This document shows, piece after piece, positions 24,957 through 34,495 of a DNA stretch of 51,190 nucleotides. A program made the translations under genes and the position numbers. The notes under the pieces were generated by a model. It saw only the letters and a list, made by a program, of their open reading frames with translations. It searched no databases and was not told where the DNA came from. The stretch comes from Verrucomicrobiota bacterium (GTDB taxonomy: Bacteria > Verrucomicrobiota > Verrucomicrobiia > Limisphaerales > JACPZS01): the NCBI GenBank assembly GCA_016195385.1, contig JACPZS010000120.1, positions 1 through 51,190 of the forward strand. The letters are read 5' to 3'. Position 1 is the first letter of the stretch, and each line of letters starts with the position of its first letter.

Positions 24957-26570
24957 GTGAAAAACGAACTTAGAAAATTTGATTTCTTGATTCTTGGCAG
25001 CGGCATTGCCGGACTTTCGTTCGCGCTCCGGGTCGCGTCGCGCGGCCGCGTCGCCATTATCACCAAAAAGAACCGCGCCGAGTCGAACACCAACTACGCC
25101 CAAGGCGGCATCGCGGCGGTTACGAGCCGGGAGGACTCATTCGAGATGCACGTGCGCGACACGCTGGAAGCAGGCGCGGGCTTGTGCAAAGAGTCGGTCG
25201 TTCGCACGATTGTCGAGGAAGGCCCGGCACGGATCGCGGAGTTGATCGAGTTGGGAATGAAGTTTTCCGAACGCGAAATTCCCCGCACAAATGGCGGACG
25301 CGAATTGGATCTCGGCAAGGAAGGCGGCCATTCCAAACGGCGCATTCTCCATGCGAAGGATGTCACCGGACGCGAAATCGAACGCGCGCTGCTCGCCGCC
25401 GTCGCCGCGCAGCCGAGCCTCGAAATTTTCGAGGATCATTTCGCCATCGATCTCATCACTACGCAAAAACTCGGCTACGCCATGCCGAGTCGCTGCCTTG
25501 GTGTTTATGTGCTGAACCGGCGCACGGGCGTCGTCGAGACGTTCGCCGCGCCCATTGTGCTGCTCGCGACCGGCGGCTGCGGCAAGGTGTATCTCTACAC
25601 GACCAATCCCGACATCGCGACGGGCGACGGCGTGGCGATGGCGTACCGCGCGGGCGCGCCGATTGCGAACATGGAGTTCATCCAGTTCCACCCGACGTGC
25701 CTCTACCACCCGCGCGCAAAATCATTTTTGATCAGCGAGGCGGTGCGCGGCGAAGGCGGCGTGCTCAAGAGTTTGGACGGCCGCGAATTCATGGATGCCG
25801 CGCATCCGCTCAAGTCGCTCGCGCCTCGCGACATCGTGGCGCGTGCCATCGACAGCGATATGAAACGCAGCGGCGCGGATCACGTGCTGCTTGACATCAC
25901 ACACAAACCCGCGCGCTTTATCATCGAGCGTTTTCCGAACATCTACGCGACCTGCCTGCAATACGGCATCGACATCACAAAGGAGCCGATTCCCGTTGTG
26001 CCGGCGGCGCACTATCAATGCGGCGGCGTGCTGACCAGCGTCGGTGGCGAGACGGAGATTGCCGGCCTTTATGCCGTCGGCGAAGTCGCTTGCACGGGTT
26101 TGCACGGCGCGAATCGACTCGCGAGCAATTCGCTGCTCGAAGCGCTGGTGTGCGCTCATCGGGCAGCGGAGAAAATTTCCGCGCAGCCGCCTGGGCCGAT
26201 TGATTTGGAAATTCCCGGCTGGCACTCCGGCCATGCTCACAATGCCGATGAACTCGTCGTCGTCTCGCACAACTGGGACGAAATCCGCCGTTTGATGTGG
26301 GACTACGTCGGCATTGTGCGCACCAACAAGCGACTCCAGCGCGCGCAGACGCGCATCGCCAATTTGCAGGCCGAGATCCAGGAGTACTACTGGGACTTCA
26401 TTGTCACGAGCGACGTGCTCGAACTCCGCAACATCGCGACGCTCGCCGAGTTGATCATCCAAAGCGCGTTGCAGCGACCCGAAAGCCGCGGGCTGAACTT
26501 CAACCTCGACTATCCGGAGCCGAATCCCGAGTGGGCGCAACGCGACACGGTCCTGCAAAAATCCCGTTAA
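24957..26570 (+). CDS. nadB: L-aspartate oxidase
   Basis: A 537-residue NadB, the flavoprotein that oxidises L-aspartate to iminoaspartate for de novo NAD synthesis. It has the FAD dinucleotide motif LGSGIAGLSFAL, the substrate-side SNTNYAQGGIAAV, TGDGVAMAYRAGAPIANMEF with FHPTCL, and GLHGANRLASNSLLE near the C-terminal FAD site. It starts with GTG 24957. Its partner genes nadA and nadC are not in the window. An ABC ATPase begins 11 bases after the stop. Confidence 0.95.
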   Translation: MKNELRKFDFLILGSGIAGLSFALRVASRGRVAIITKKNRAESNTNYAQGGIAAVTSREDSFEMHVRDTLEAGAGLCKESVVRTIVEEGPARIAELIELGMKFSEREIPRTNGGRELDLGKEGGHSKRRILHAKDVTGREIERALLAAVAAQPSLEIFEDHFAIDLITTQKLGYAMPSRCLGVYVLNRRTGVVETFAAPIVLLATGGCGKVYLYTTNPDIATGDGVAMAYRAGAPIANMEFIQFHPTCLYHPRAKSFLISEAVRGEGGVLKSLDGREFMDAAHPLKSLAPRDIVARAIDSDMKRSGADHVLLDITHKPARFIIERFPNIYATCLQYGIDITKEPIPVVPAAHYQCGGVLTSVGGETEIAGLYAVGEVACTGLHGANRLASNSLLEALVCAHRAAEKISAQPPGPIDLEIPGWHSGHAHNADELVVVSHNWDEIRRLMWDYVGIVRTNKRLQRAQTRIANLQAEIQEYYWDFIVTSDVLELRNIATLAELIIQSALQRPESRGLNFNLDYPEPNPEWAQRDTVLQKSR

Positions 26571-26581
26571 TATTTTCTCCC

Positions 26582-28171
26582 GTGAGCCGCGCGAGCAATC
26601 GCACGAATGATTCTTCACCGTTGTTAAAACTCGACGGTGTCGGGAAACTTTTTGGTGATTTCCAAGCGCTCAAACCACTTCACCTCGAACTCGCCGCCGG
26701 CGAAGTGCTCGGTTTGATCGGCGAAAACGGCGCGGGCAAATCGACGCTCATCAAAATTCTCAGCGGCGTTCATGCGCCTGATGGCGGCACGATTCTCTGG
26801 CACGGACTAGCGACGAAATTCGCCTCACCCATCGACGCGTTGAATGCCGGCATCGCAACGATTCACCAGGAACTGGCATATTTCGGCCGGCTCTCGGTCG
26901 CGGAAAACATGTTGCTCGGCGAAACATTGCCCCGTCATCGTTGGGGCGGGATTGCCTGGCAAAAAGTTTACACCGAAGTACAGCGCCGGCTGGAAAATTT
27001 TGGCCTCCCGATTCAGGCGGACAGCGAATTTTACCAACTCAGCGCCGCGCAAAGACAGGAAGTCGCCATCGCCCGCGCACTGGCCCGCGACGCGAAACTG
27101 CTTATTCTCGACGAGCCGACCGCGAGCCTCACGGAACCCGAAGTCAACCGGCTCTTCGGTCACTTGCAACGGTTGCGTGAACACGGCGTCGCCATCATCT
27201 ACGTCTCGCATCGGCTCGACGAAATCATCCGCCTGACTGACCGCGTTGCGGTGCTGCGTGATGGCGAACTCGTCGGCGTTGATCCCACTCGTGCCACGGA
27301 CGTTTCCCGACTCGTCCGAACGATGGTGGGGCGCTCGCTAGAACAAGTTTATCCACGCACGCGAATTACACTGCAATGGGCAAACGAAAAACTTTCCAAC
27401 ACGAGCACGCGCGAGCCGGTGCTGGAATTGGATCGCGTCACACGCGTGGGAATGTTTCGCGACGTGTCGTTGAAATTGCACGCCGGAGAAATCGTCGGCC
27501 TGGCTGGACTCGTCGGCGCGGGCCGTTCCGAATTGGCGCGGGCGATTTTCGGACTTTACGAGATCGAAAACGGCACAATGCGTTTACGCGGCAAGCCGTG
27601 GCGGCCATGCTCGCCACGCGAAGCTCTCAATGCCGGGTTGGTTTATTTGCCGGAAGAACGCAAACGCCAAGGGTTCGTGATGGAACATTCGGTGCGCACT
27701 TCCATCGCGATCGGATTCACTGATTTGCTTTCGCGCTGGGGCGTCGTGCGTCCACGGGACGAAGCGTCGCGCGTGCGCCGCAGCATCGAAGCGTTCAGTA
27801 TTCGCGCACGCGATCCGGAGCAAGCCGTCGGCACGTTGAGCGGCGGCAATCAACAAAAGGCGTTGCTCGCCCGCTGGCTGGATCGCGATCCCGGCGTCAT
27901 TATTCTGGACGAGCCGACCCGCGGCGTCGATGTCGGCGCGAAGGCGGAGATTCACGGTTTGATTGACCGGCTGGCCGGCGCGGGCAAAGCGGTGCTGCTC
28001 ATCTCCAGCGATTTGCCAGAAGTGCTCGGCATGAGCGACCGCCTGCTCGTCATGCACGGCGGCCGCATCGTCGCCGAATTGATGGGCGCGGCGATGACGC
28101 AGGAGAATTTCATCCGAGCCGCATCAGGCCTCGATCTGGCCAACCAAGAACCGGGGCAAATTGGAAATTGA
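26582..28171 (+). CDS. RbsA/MglA-type duplicated ABC transporter ATPase
   Basis: About 529 residues with two fused ABC ATPase halves, as in sugar importers of the RbsA/MglA group. The first half has GENGAGKST (Walker A), an LSAAQRQEVAIARAL signature and LLILDEPTASL (Walker B). The second half has a degenerate Walker A (GLVGAGRSELAR), typical for the group, with LSGGNQQKALLARWL and IILDEPTRGVD. GTG 26582 gives a normal N terminus. The frame is open much further upstream, but only as overlap with nadB. No permease or solute-binding gene is next to it, so partners must be elsewhere or outside the operon. Confidence 0.88.
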   Translation: MSRASNRTNDSSPLLKLDGVGKLFGDFQALKPLHLELAAGEVLGLIGENGAGKSTLIKILSGVHAPDGGTILWHGLATKFASPIDALNAGIATIHQELAYFGRLSVAENMLLGETLPRHRWGGIAWQKVYTEVQRRLENFGLPIQADSEFYQLSAAQRQEVAIARALARDAKLLILDEPTASLTEPEVNRLFGHLQRLREHGVAIIYVSHRLDEIIRLTDRVAVLRDGELVGVDPTRATDVSRLVRTMVGRSLEQVYPRTRITLQWANEKLSNTSTREPVLELDRVTRVGMFRDVSLKLHAGEIVGLAGLVGAGRSELARAIFGLYEIENGTMRLRGKPWRPCSPREALNAGLVYLPEERKRQGFVMEHSVRTSIAIGFTDLLSRWGVVRPRDEASRVRRSIEAFSIRARDPEQAVGTLSGGNQQKALLARWLDRDPGVIILDEPTRGVDVGAKAEIHGLIDRLAGAGKAVLLISSDLPEVLGMSDRLLVMHGGRIVAELMGAAMTQENFIRAASGLDLANQEPGQIGN

Positions 28172-28263
28172 TTACAGCCTCGCTCCGAGGCCGAAACTAC
28201 AAACTTAGGAAGCGGGTAGTCATGAGGAAAACCGCTTGATCTTTTGCACAACACAATTGGACG

Positions 28264-29205
28264 ATGCGCGTCATGCCGAAAAAGAGAAAGAGCGCGGGCG
28301 ACGTTGCCGAAGCCGCAGCTGCTGCCCAGCCGTTCACCGGTTTGCTGCCGGGCAAAAACACGCGCGAAGCGGAATGCGCGTTTCGCGACGATAATAGCGG
28401 GATTTGGCTCTATCAGGGAAATTCACTGGAGCATTTGGATCGGCTCGCGGCGCTTTATCCTGACGGCTGTTTCGACGCGATTTTCGCCGACCCGCCGTAT
28501 TTTCTATCCAACGGGGGCATTACTTGCCACGCTGGCAAAATGGTGCGCGTCAACAAAGGCGACTGGGATCGCTCGCGCGGCCCGGAGTTGAATCACGAGT
28601 TCAACACCGAGTGGCTCCGGCGCTGCCAGCGCGTCCTCAAGCCGAACGGCACGTTGTGGGTGACCGGCACGCAACATGTGATTTTTTCGGTTGGTTTCGC
28701 GATGCAACAACTGGGCTTCAAAATTCTCAACGACATCGCGTGGGAAAAACCCAATCCGCCGCCAAACCTTTCCTGCCGCTATTTTACGCACTCGACCGAG
28801 ACGGTGATCTGGGCGGCGAAGAATACGGAGAGCAAACATCGTTTCAATTATCCGGAGATGCGCCGGCTCAATGGCGGCAAGCAGATGAAGACGGTGTGGA
28901 AGTTGACGAGCGCGGGGCGCGAGGAAAAAAAGTTCGGCAAACATCCGACGCAAAAACCAGTCGCGCTGATCGAGCGCTGTCTGCTGGCCTCGACCTGCGA
29001 AGGCGACTTCGTGCTCGATCCGTTTCTGGGCAACGGCACGACCGCGGTCGCGTGCCGCCAACTCAAACGCCGCTGTGTTGGGGTCGAACTTGATGCCAAA
29101 CACCTGGCCATTGCGGCGCGGCGGTTGAATTGGCTTTCGGCGATGGAGAAGATCGCGACCAAGGAAGTTGAGTTGTTTCCGGCGGAAACCAGTAAGGGTT
29201 CGTGA
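28264..29205 (+). CDS. DpnA-like DNA (adenine) methyltransferase, orphan
   Basis: 313 residues. Catalytic motif IV DPPYF is followed by LSNGGITCHAGKMV and VNKGDWD, then VLKPNGTLWVTG, NPPPNLSCRYFTHSTETV and motif I LDPFLGNGTTAVACRQL at the C-terminal side, the order of beta-class N6/N4 methylases. The closest remembered match is M.DpnA of the DpnII system, which methylates GATC. Specificity here is an inference, because the target-recognition stretch is only partly similar. No restriction endonuclease or second methylase flanks it, suggesting a solitary regulatory or protective methylase. Confidence 0.85.
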   Translation: MRVMPKKRKSAGDVAEAAAAAQPFTGLLPGKNTREAECAFRDDNSGIWLYQGNSLEHLDRLAALYPDGCFDAIFADPPYFLSNGGITCHAGKMVRVNKGDWDRSRGPELNHEFNTEWLRRCQRVLKPNGTLWVTGTQHVIFSVGFAMQQLGFKILNDIAWEKPNPPPNLSCRYFTHSTETVIWAAKNTESKHRFNYPEMRRLNGGKQMKTVWKLTSAGREEKKFGKHPTQKPVALIERCLLASTCEGDFVLDPFLGNGTTAVACRQLKRRCVGVELDAKHLAIAARRLNWLSAMEKIATKEVELFPAETSKGS

Positions 29206-29223
29206 TTGCCCGCTTGCCCGCAG

Positions 29224-30309
29224 TTACTTCGTTTGCGCGAGCACTTGAAACGCGCGGCCCAGATGATCGGGATGAGTGAGTGATTGGAACTGACGAATTC
29301 GCGCCGCTGTCCAATCGGGAAACGGCGCGCGCAACTGCCAAGTTTGATTCGCAATTTCGGTCAGAAATTTTGATTGCGGCACGAAGGCCGTGTTTTTCAG
29401 ACCAGCGGCTTCGCCGGTATCGCGCAACGCCGCGAAATTGATGTGCGCGGTGATGTCCTGCTCGCCCGGATCCGCAAGCACGTCATCAACAACGCGATGC
29501 CGGCGATAACCCCGCAACGTGCCGGCGGCGCGCTCGGGCGCAAATAATTGCTCCGCACAGAACCCGTAATCGAAGGTAAGCAAATGGCCGCGCTTCAGCC
29601 GCGCTGACGCTTGCTTCCACCAGTCGATCACCGCTGGACAGATTTCGGTCGTGAAGCCGTCGGGCAGCACCGCGAGCAACTCTTTTGGCAGCGACGGCAA
29701 AGCTTTTCCATCACATGTGCGCGCAGGCATTCGTTCCCAGACGAACCGGTCGTCCGTGTGCGCGACACCCCACTCGAACCAACTCCGCAAATGCGCGTCC
29801 CAGCCGAGACGGGTCACGGGAAAAGCATCCAGCAGTTCGTTGGCAAAAATAATGCCGTTGATACCGTTTGCTGGCAACGCGTCGAGCGAGCGCACGAAGC
29901 GAACACGTCCGCCGTTGTCGCCAAGCTGTTTTGCCTGGCGTGACTGCCGTCGCAGGGACGGTTCGACGATCCAATACTCGAGCCTGTCGTACAGGGCCGG
30001 CTGCCAGGCACGAAAATAGTTTAAGATGTCACACGCCAGACGGCCATCGTGCGCGCCGGCTTCAATCAATTGGAAAATTGCGCCAGCAGAGTCGCACTGC
30101 CACTGCGCGAATTGAAACCCGAGCAATTCGCCAAACAGGCTTCCAACACTGACGCTGGTGAAGAAATCTCCCACCTGGCCGATTTGCTCCGCAGTTCGTT
30201 CGTAATAGCCCCAGTCAGGATGGTAGAGTGCCAGTTCCATGAAACGACGGAAGGGCAAAGGGCCACCGGCGTGGATTTCGCTGGCGATGATTTGTGCAAG
30301 AGGCGACAT
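29224..30309 (-). CDS. NDUFAF7/MidA-family (COG1565) SAM-dependent methyltransferase
   Basis: A 361-residue protein with the family start GGPLPFRRFMELALYHPDWGYY, then VGDFFTSVSVGSLFGELLG. The SAM-binding segment FQLIEAGAHDGRLACDIL follows, with later GIIFANELLDAFPVTR and LLTFDYGF. In eukaryotes the homologue methylates an arginine of a complex I subunit; the bacterial role is unsettled. It is transcribed opposite to its neighbours and converges with the DNA methyltransferase (18-base gap). The 182 bases up to pilT hold no gene. Confidence 0.85.
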   Translation of the reverse strand: MSPLAQIIASEIHAGGPLPFRRFMELALYHPDWGYYERTAEQIGQVGDFFTSVSVGSLFGELLGFQFAQWQCDSAGAIFQLIEAGAHDGRLACDILNYFRAWQPALYDRLEYWIVEPSLRRQSRQAKQLGDNGGRVRFVRSLDALPANGINGIIFANELLDAFPVTRLGWDAHLRSWFEWGVAHTDDRFVWERMPARTCDGKALPSLPKELLAVLPDGFTTEICPAVIDWWKQASARLKRGHLLTFDYGFCAEQLFAPERAAGTLRGYRRHRVVDDVLADPGEQDITAHINFAALRDTGEAAGLKNTAFVPQSKFLTEIANQTWQLRAPFPDWTAARIRQFQSLTHPDHLGRAFQVLAQTK

Positions 30310-30491
30310 CGGCGGACGATCTCGTCACTCGAAATTCTGTCGAGCCATTGGGCGCACGCAATGACATCGCTCCAGTGCGCGTTTGTACGGTGCCAATCGC
30401 GTTCTAAAGTCAGGCAATTGTCCAGCCGATGAACTAGCCGTGCTGGTACTCCAAAACAACTGGAAGCAAGTTGACATGACTGAGTCTTATT

Positions 30492-31583
30492 ATGGCCAAG
30501 ATTGACGCCTACTTCAATCTAATGTTCGAACAGAAGGCGTCGGACTTGCATTTGGCGTCGGGGAACGCGCCCATCCTACGCATCAACGGCGAACTGCATC
30601 GCGTCGATGCGCCGCCGCTGGAGAGTGACGATTTGCGCACGATGCTCTACGAGATCACGCCGGAGTACAAGGTCAAACACTTCGAGGAAACGGGGGATGT
30701 GGATTTCGGCTACGAGATTCCGAGTGTGTCCCGGTTTCGCGCCAACTTCTTCAACCAGAAAAACGGCGTGTCAGCCGTCTTTCGTCAGATTCCCTCCACG
30801 GTGCTTTCGTTTGAAGACTTTGAAAAATTTGACGCGCCGCTGCCTCCAGTGCTGAAGAAATTTGCCATGCTGCACAAGGGGCTCGTGGTGGTGACCGGGC
30901 CGACGGGTTCCGGAAAATCCACGACGCTGGCAGCGATGATGGATTACGCGAATAAAAATCGCCGGGATCACATCATCACAGTGGAAGACCCGATCGAATT
31001 TGTGCATGAGAGCAAGAGCTGCCTGGTGAACCATCGCGAGGTGGGCATTCACACCAAGTCCTTCGCCAGCGCGTTACGCGGCGCGTTGCGGGAGGATCCG
31101 GACATCATCCTGATTGGCGAAATGCGCGATTTGGAAACCATCGAGCTGGCGTTGACGGCGGCGAGCACGGGACATCTAGTCTTCGGCACGCTCCACACGC
31201 CCAGTGCGGCCAAGACGGTGGATCGCATCATCGACGTGTTTCCCGCGGACCAGCAGAACAAAATCCGCGCCACGTTGTCCGAGGCGCTGAAGGGCGTCAT
31301 CGCGCAAAATCTGTTCAAGCGCATCGACAAAAAAGGCCGCGTGGCCGCGTTGGAAATCCTCGTCTTCACCACGGCCATCGCGAACCTCGTGCGCGAAGGC
31401 AAGACGCACCAAATCCCCGGCATGATCCAGGTCGGCAAGAAGCTGGGCAACCAGCCACTGGATGATTCGATCATCGATCACTTGAAGATGAAGCGGATCT
31501 CGCCGGAGGAGGCTTATGAGAAATGCCTCGACCGGAAAAAATTCCGCCCGTTCCTCAAGACGCCGCCGGAAGACGAAGATTAG
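30492..31583 (+). CDS. pilT: Type IV pilus retraction ATPase PilT
   Basis: A 363-residue secretion ATPase. The N-terminal PAS-like domain has ASDLHLASGNAPILRINGEL, Walker A is GPTGSGKST (136-144), the Asp box is HIITVEDPIEF, the Walker B region DPDIILIGEMRD and the His box TGHLVFGTLHT. Lengths and motifs are those of PilT, the hexameric motor that depolymerises type IV pili. The usual AIRNLIRE-type motif near the C terminus appears as AIANLVREGKTHQI. A second PilT-family gene follows after 40 bases. Confidence 0.93.
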   Translation: MAKIDAYFNLMFEQKASDLHLASGNAPILRINGELHRVDAPPLESDDLRTMLYEITPEYKVKHFEETGDVDFGYEIPSVSRFRANFFNQKNGVSAVFRQIPSTVLSFEDFEKFDAPLPPVLKKFAMLHKGLVVVTGPTGSGKSTTLAAMMDYANKNRRDHIITVEDPIEFVHESKSCLVNHREVGIHTKSFASALRGALREDPDIILIGEMRDLETIELALTAASTGHLVFGTLHTPSAAKTVDRIIDVFPADQQNKIRATLSEALKGVIAQNLFKRIDKKGRVAALEILVFTTAIANLVREGKTHQIPGMIQVGKKLGNQPLDDSIIDHLKMKRISPEEAYEKCLDRKKFRPFLKTPPEDED

Positions 31584-31623
31584 CATTTTGCGTGGTTGAA
31601 CCGATGAACCAGTCGCCCACAAC

Positions 31624-32829
31624 ATGAGACGCAACGAGCTTGATTACATCCTGAGCGCGATGCTCGACTCGCAGTCGGAGGTCTCCGACTTGAACATCAC
31701 GGTGGACAAGCCGCTGCAGGTGGAGAGTTACGGCCAGCTTATCCCCGTCGCGATGTCGCCCACCATTGATCGGTTGACGCCGTTCCAGACCGAGATGATG
31801 GCGCTGAATTTGATCGGCGGCAACCGGCGCCTGCTCGAAGATTTATTGCGTACCGGCTCCTGCGATTCCTCCTACGCGTTGCAGGACAAGGCCAAGTTCC
31901 GCGTCAACGTGTTTTCGCAGCGCGGCAACGCGTCCGTTGTCCTCCGCAAACTTAACACGAAAATTCCGACGCTCCAGGATCTCCGGATGCCGGAGGTTTT
32001 CCACCAGATGACGAAAGAGAAAACGGGGTTGATTCTGGTGACGGGCGCCACCGGCTCGGGCAAAACCACGACCCTGGCCGCGTTGCTGAACGAGATTAAC
32101 GAGTCCAAATCCATTCACGTCATCACACTGGAAGATCCGGTTGAATTTGTGCATCCGCAAAAGATGGCCACCTTCAACCAGCGCGAGATGGGCACGGATT
32201 TCAACAACTTCGCCAGCGGCTTGCGCGCCGCGTTGCGCCAGGCTCCCAAAATAATTCTCGTCGGCGAAATGCGCGACCGTGAAACCGTCGAAATCGGCCT
32301 GAGCGCCGCTGAGACCGGCCATCTGGTGATGAGCACGCTGCACACGATTGACGCCGGCCAGACCATCAACCGCATCCTCGGCATGTTTGAAGAAGAGGAA
32401 CAGGAGCAGGTGCGCCTGCGTCTGGCAGACACGCTGCGCTGGGTAGTGAGCCAGCGGCTCGCACCGAGAGTTGGCGGCGGCCGGCAAGCGCTCATCGAAA
32501 TCATGGGCTCCAATATGCGCGTGAAAGACAGCATCACCATGGGCGAATCCGAAGGCAAAAGTTTCTATGAAATCATTGAAGCGAATGCCGCGTTTGGCTG
32601 GCGTCATTTTGATCAAGCCTGCCTGGAGGCTTACGACACCGGTGCCATCACCGAGGAAACCGCCTTGCTGTATTGCTCCAAGCGTGGCCCGGTTTCGCGC
32701 GGCATTGACCTCATCAAAAAGAAGCGCGGGGATGTGCCGACGGATTTCCAGACTCTCAGCATGCAGCGGGTGGAGGAAGTCAACCACCGGCCGCGAAACG
32801 CTCCAACCGTCACTCTCAAACTCAAATAG
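31624..32829 (+). CDS. Second PilT/PilU-family ATPase
   Basis: A 401-residue PilT-family ATPase: Walker A GATGSGKTT (141-149), IHVITLEDPVEFVH, APKIILVGEMRDRETVEIG and TGHLVMSTLHT. It differs from the upstream gene in a shorter, less PilT-like N terminus (LNITVDKPLQVES) and a longer C-terminal tail. It is therefore more likely an accessory motor such as PilU than a duplicate PilT. The two ATPases and the following receiver-like gene (two bases away) form one operon for twitching or retraction control. Confidence 0.88.
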   Translation: MRRNELDYILSAMLDSQSEVSDLNITVDKPLQVESYGQLIPVAMSPTIDRLTPFQTEMMALNLIGGNRRLLEDLLRTGSCDSSYALQDKAKFRVNVFSQRGNASVVLRKLNTKIPTLQDLRMPEVFHQMTKEKTGLILVTGATGSGKTTTLAALLNEINESKSIHVITLEDPVEFVHPQKMATFNQREMGTDFNNFASGLRAALRQAPKIILVGEMRDRETVEIGLSAAETGHLVMSTLHTIDAGQTINRILGMFEEEEQEQVRLRLADTLRWVVSQRLAPRVGGGRQALIEIMGSNMRVKDSITMGESEGKSFYEIIEANAAFGWRHFDQACLEAYDTGAITEETALLYCSKRGPVSRGIDLIKKKRGDVPTDFQTLSMQRVEEVNHRPRNAPTVTLKLK

Positions 32830-32831
32830 CC

Positions 32832-33302
32832 GTGGATCTCGATTTAGAATTAGTTGCGCTTAGTGACGCGCCGGCCTTGCTCGCCCTCAGCACCATCGAA
32901 TGGCTGGCCACCGCCAAATCGGCGTTGAAAGAAATTGGCTACAAAGTTCACACGGCCAGCAATCACGAAGACTTCGTCGTCCGTTTCGGCCGCGTCCAAT
33001 ATCAGGTCGTCATTCTTGAGGAATTGTTCGCCGCCAACACCGTTGAAGAAAATCTCTCGCTGCAATTTCTCCAACAACAATCGATGAACCGGCGCCGGCA
33101 CGCGGTGTCCATTTTCATTGCGAACGACGCGCAAACGCTCAATCCGATGCAGGCGTTCCAGGCGAGCGTTCACGCCGTCATCAATCCCACGGAGCTTGGC
33201 CAACTCCAGCCCATCGTGCAGCAAGTCGTGGCCAACCACGATCGTTTCATGAAGTCCTACCGTGACGCCGAGACGCGGCTGGCCAACGCCGCCGCCGTCT
33301 GA
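32832..33302 (+). CDS. Degenerate receiver-like protein downstream of the PilT pair
   Basis: A 156-residue protein starting at GTG 32832, two bases after the PilT/PilU-like stop. It has the alternating strand/helix pattern of a receiver: GYKVHTASNHEDF, YQVVILEELFA, VSIFIANDAQ and HAVINPTELGQL. However, the phospho-acceptor is Glu (63/64), the acidic pocket is missing and the conserved Lys is Asn. It is probably a pseudo-receiver acting by protein contact, perhaps modulating the motors encoded upstream. The receiver assignment is an inference from pattern, not strong sequence identity. Confidence 0.55.
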   Translation: MDLDLELVALSDAPALLALSTIEWLATAKSALKEIGYKVHTASNHEDFVVRFGRVQYQVVILEELFAANTVEENLSLQFLQQQSMNRRRHAVSIFIANDAQTLNPMQAFQASVHAVINPTELGQLQPIVQQVVANHDRFMKSYRDAETRLANAAAV

Positions 33303-33477
33303 AGCCGGCAATTGTTGCCACGCGGACATCACGATTCCATCCCTCCGGCAGAGGGTTCTCGTGCGTCAAAATTCCGCGGTGACTTGGACCTCTGTCTGTG
33401 CGCACGTTGGACGCACAGCTTCGCAGAGGAGAAAATTTCCGTTTGCCGTTCGACGCGCACTCACTAGGCTCAGGGCG

Positions 33478-34470
33478 ATGATTTTCCGGGTTTGCACAGT
33501 TGTGCTCGCGATGACGCTTGCTTTGGTTACCCGTGACACGCGGGCCAGCGAAAGTCCGCTGGCGACGGGCGCGGCCCCATTGCATCACGGTCTGATCGGC
33601 GCCAGTGAAGGACCGGTGTGGCATCCGAGTGGCTATTTGTTGTTCACCGGCGACGGGCGAATCACCAAGCGCGACGCGGCGGGCAACGTGAGTGTCTTCC
33701 GCGAAGATAGCGGTGGCGCGAACGGCCTGCTGTTCGACGCGCAGGGACGTCTCGTTGTCTGCGAGTCCGCGCGCCGACGCATCACACGCACGGAGGCGGA
33801 TGGTTCGCTCACGGTGCTCGCCGAGCGTTTTCAGGGGCATCGCTTCAACACGCCCAACGATCTCACCATCGATTCGAAAGGCCGTGTTTATTTCACGGAT
33901 CCGCGCTATGGCCCACGCGGCGACATGGAAATGCGCGACGAGCGCGGACGTTTGGTGGAAGGCGTCTATCGCATCGACGCGCCGGGCCAGGTGACGCGCG
34001 TCACCGCGCACGAAGTGAACCGGCCCAATGGCATTTTGGTTTCGCCCGGCGACCGGTACCTCTACGTCGCCGATAATAACAACGACACCGTGGGCGGCGC
34101 GCGCAAACTCTGGCGCTTCGATCTGCGGCCCGACGGCACGATCAATCGCAGCAGCCGCAAGTTGATTTTCGATTGGGAGCATGCGCGTGGGCCGGACGGA
34201 TTCAAAATGGATCAACGCGGGCGGCTGTTCGTCGCCGCTGGACGCAACGCCGCCGCGCCGCCTTACGAAACCGCCAACAAATTGCGCGGCGGCATTTATG
34301 TGCTTTCGCCCGCGGGCCGCCTGTTGAAGTTTGAGCCGATCCCGCATGACGAAGTGACCAACTGCGCGTTCGGCGGCGACGACTTGAAGACGCTGTTCAT
34401 CACCGCAGGCGGCCACTTGTGGAGCATCCGCACTTCCGCGCCGGGTGTGGTCAGCTATTCCTTACGGTAA
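33478..34470 (+). CDS. SMP-30/gluconolactonase-family protein, exported
   Basis: About 330 residues from ATG 33478, with a signal peptide (VCTVVLAMTLALVT, cleavage near TRASES). The six-bladed propeller motifs are clear: ASEGPVWHPSGYLLFTG, FNTPNDLTIDSKGRVYFTDP (metal-binding Asn/Asp), RPNGILVSPGDRYLYVAD and GPDGFKMDQRGRLFVA. These enzymes hydrolyse sugar lactones in the periplasm. The frame is open upstream to 33262, but without a signal peptide. The ThuA-like gene follows after 25 bases, so a periplasmic carbohydrate operon is likely. Confidence 0.9.
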   Translation: MIFRVCTVVLAMTLALVTRDTRASESPLATGAAPLHHGLIGASEGPVWHPSGYLLFTGDGRITKRDAAGNVSVFREDSGGANGLLFDAQGRLVVCESARRRITRTEADGSLTVLAERFQGHRFNTPNDLTIDSKGRVYFTDPRYGPRGDMEMRDERGRLVEGVYRIDAPGQVTRVTAHEVNRPNGILVSPGDRYLYVADNNNDTVGGARKLWRFDLRPDGTINRSSRKLIFDWEHARGPDGFKMDQRGRLFVAAGRNAAAPPYETANKLRGGIYVLSPAGRLLKFEPIPHDEVTNCAFGGDDLKTLFITAGGHLWSIRTSAPGVVSYSLR

Positions 34471-34495
34471 ATCGACCGAAGCGATTCTCTTTCAA

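Noticed and set aside
33247..34416. Minus-strand open frame of 389 codons
   Set aside because: Antisense to the SMP-30 gene, which has clear propeller motifs and a signal peptide.
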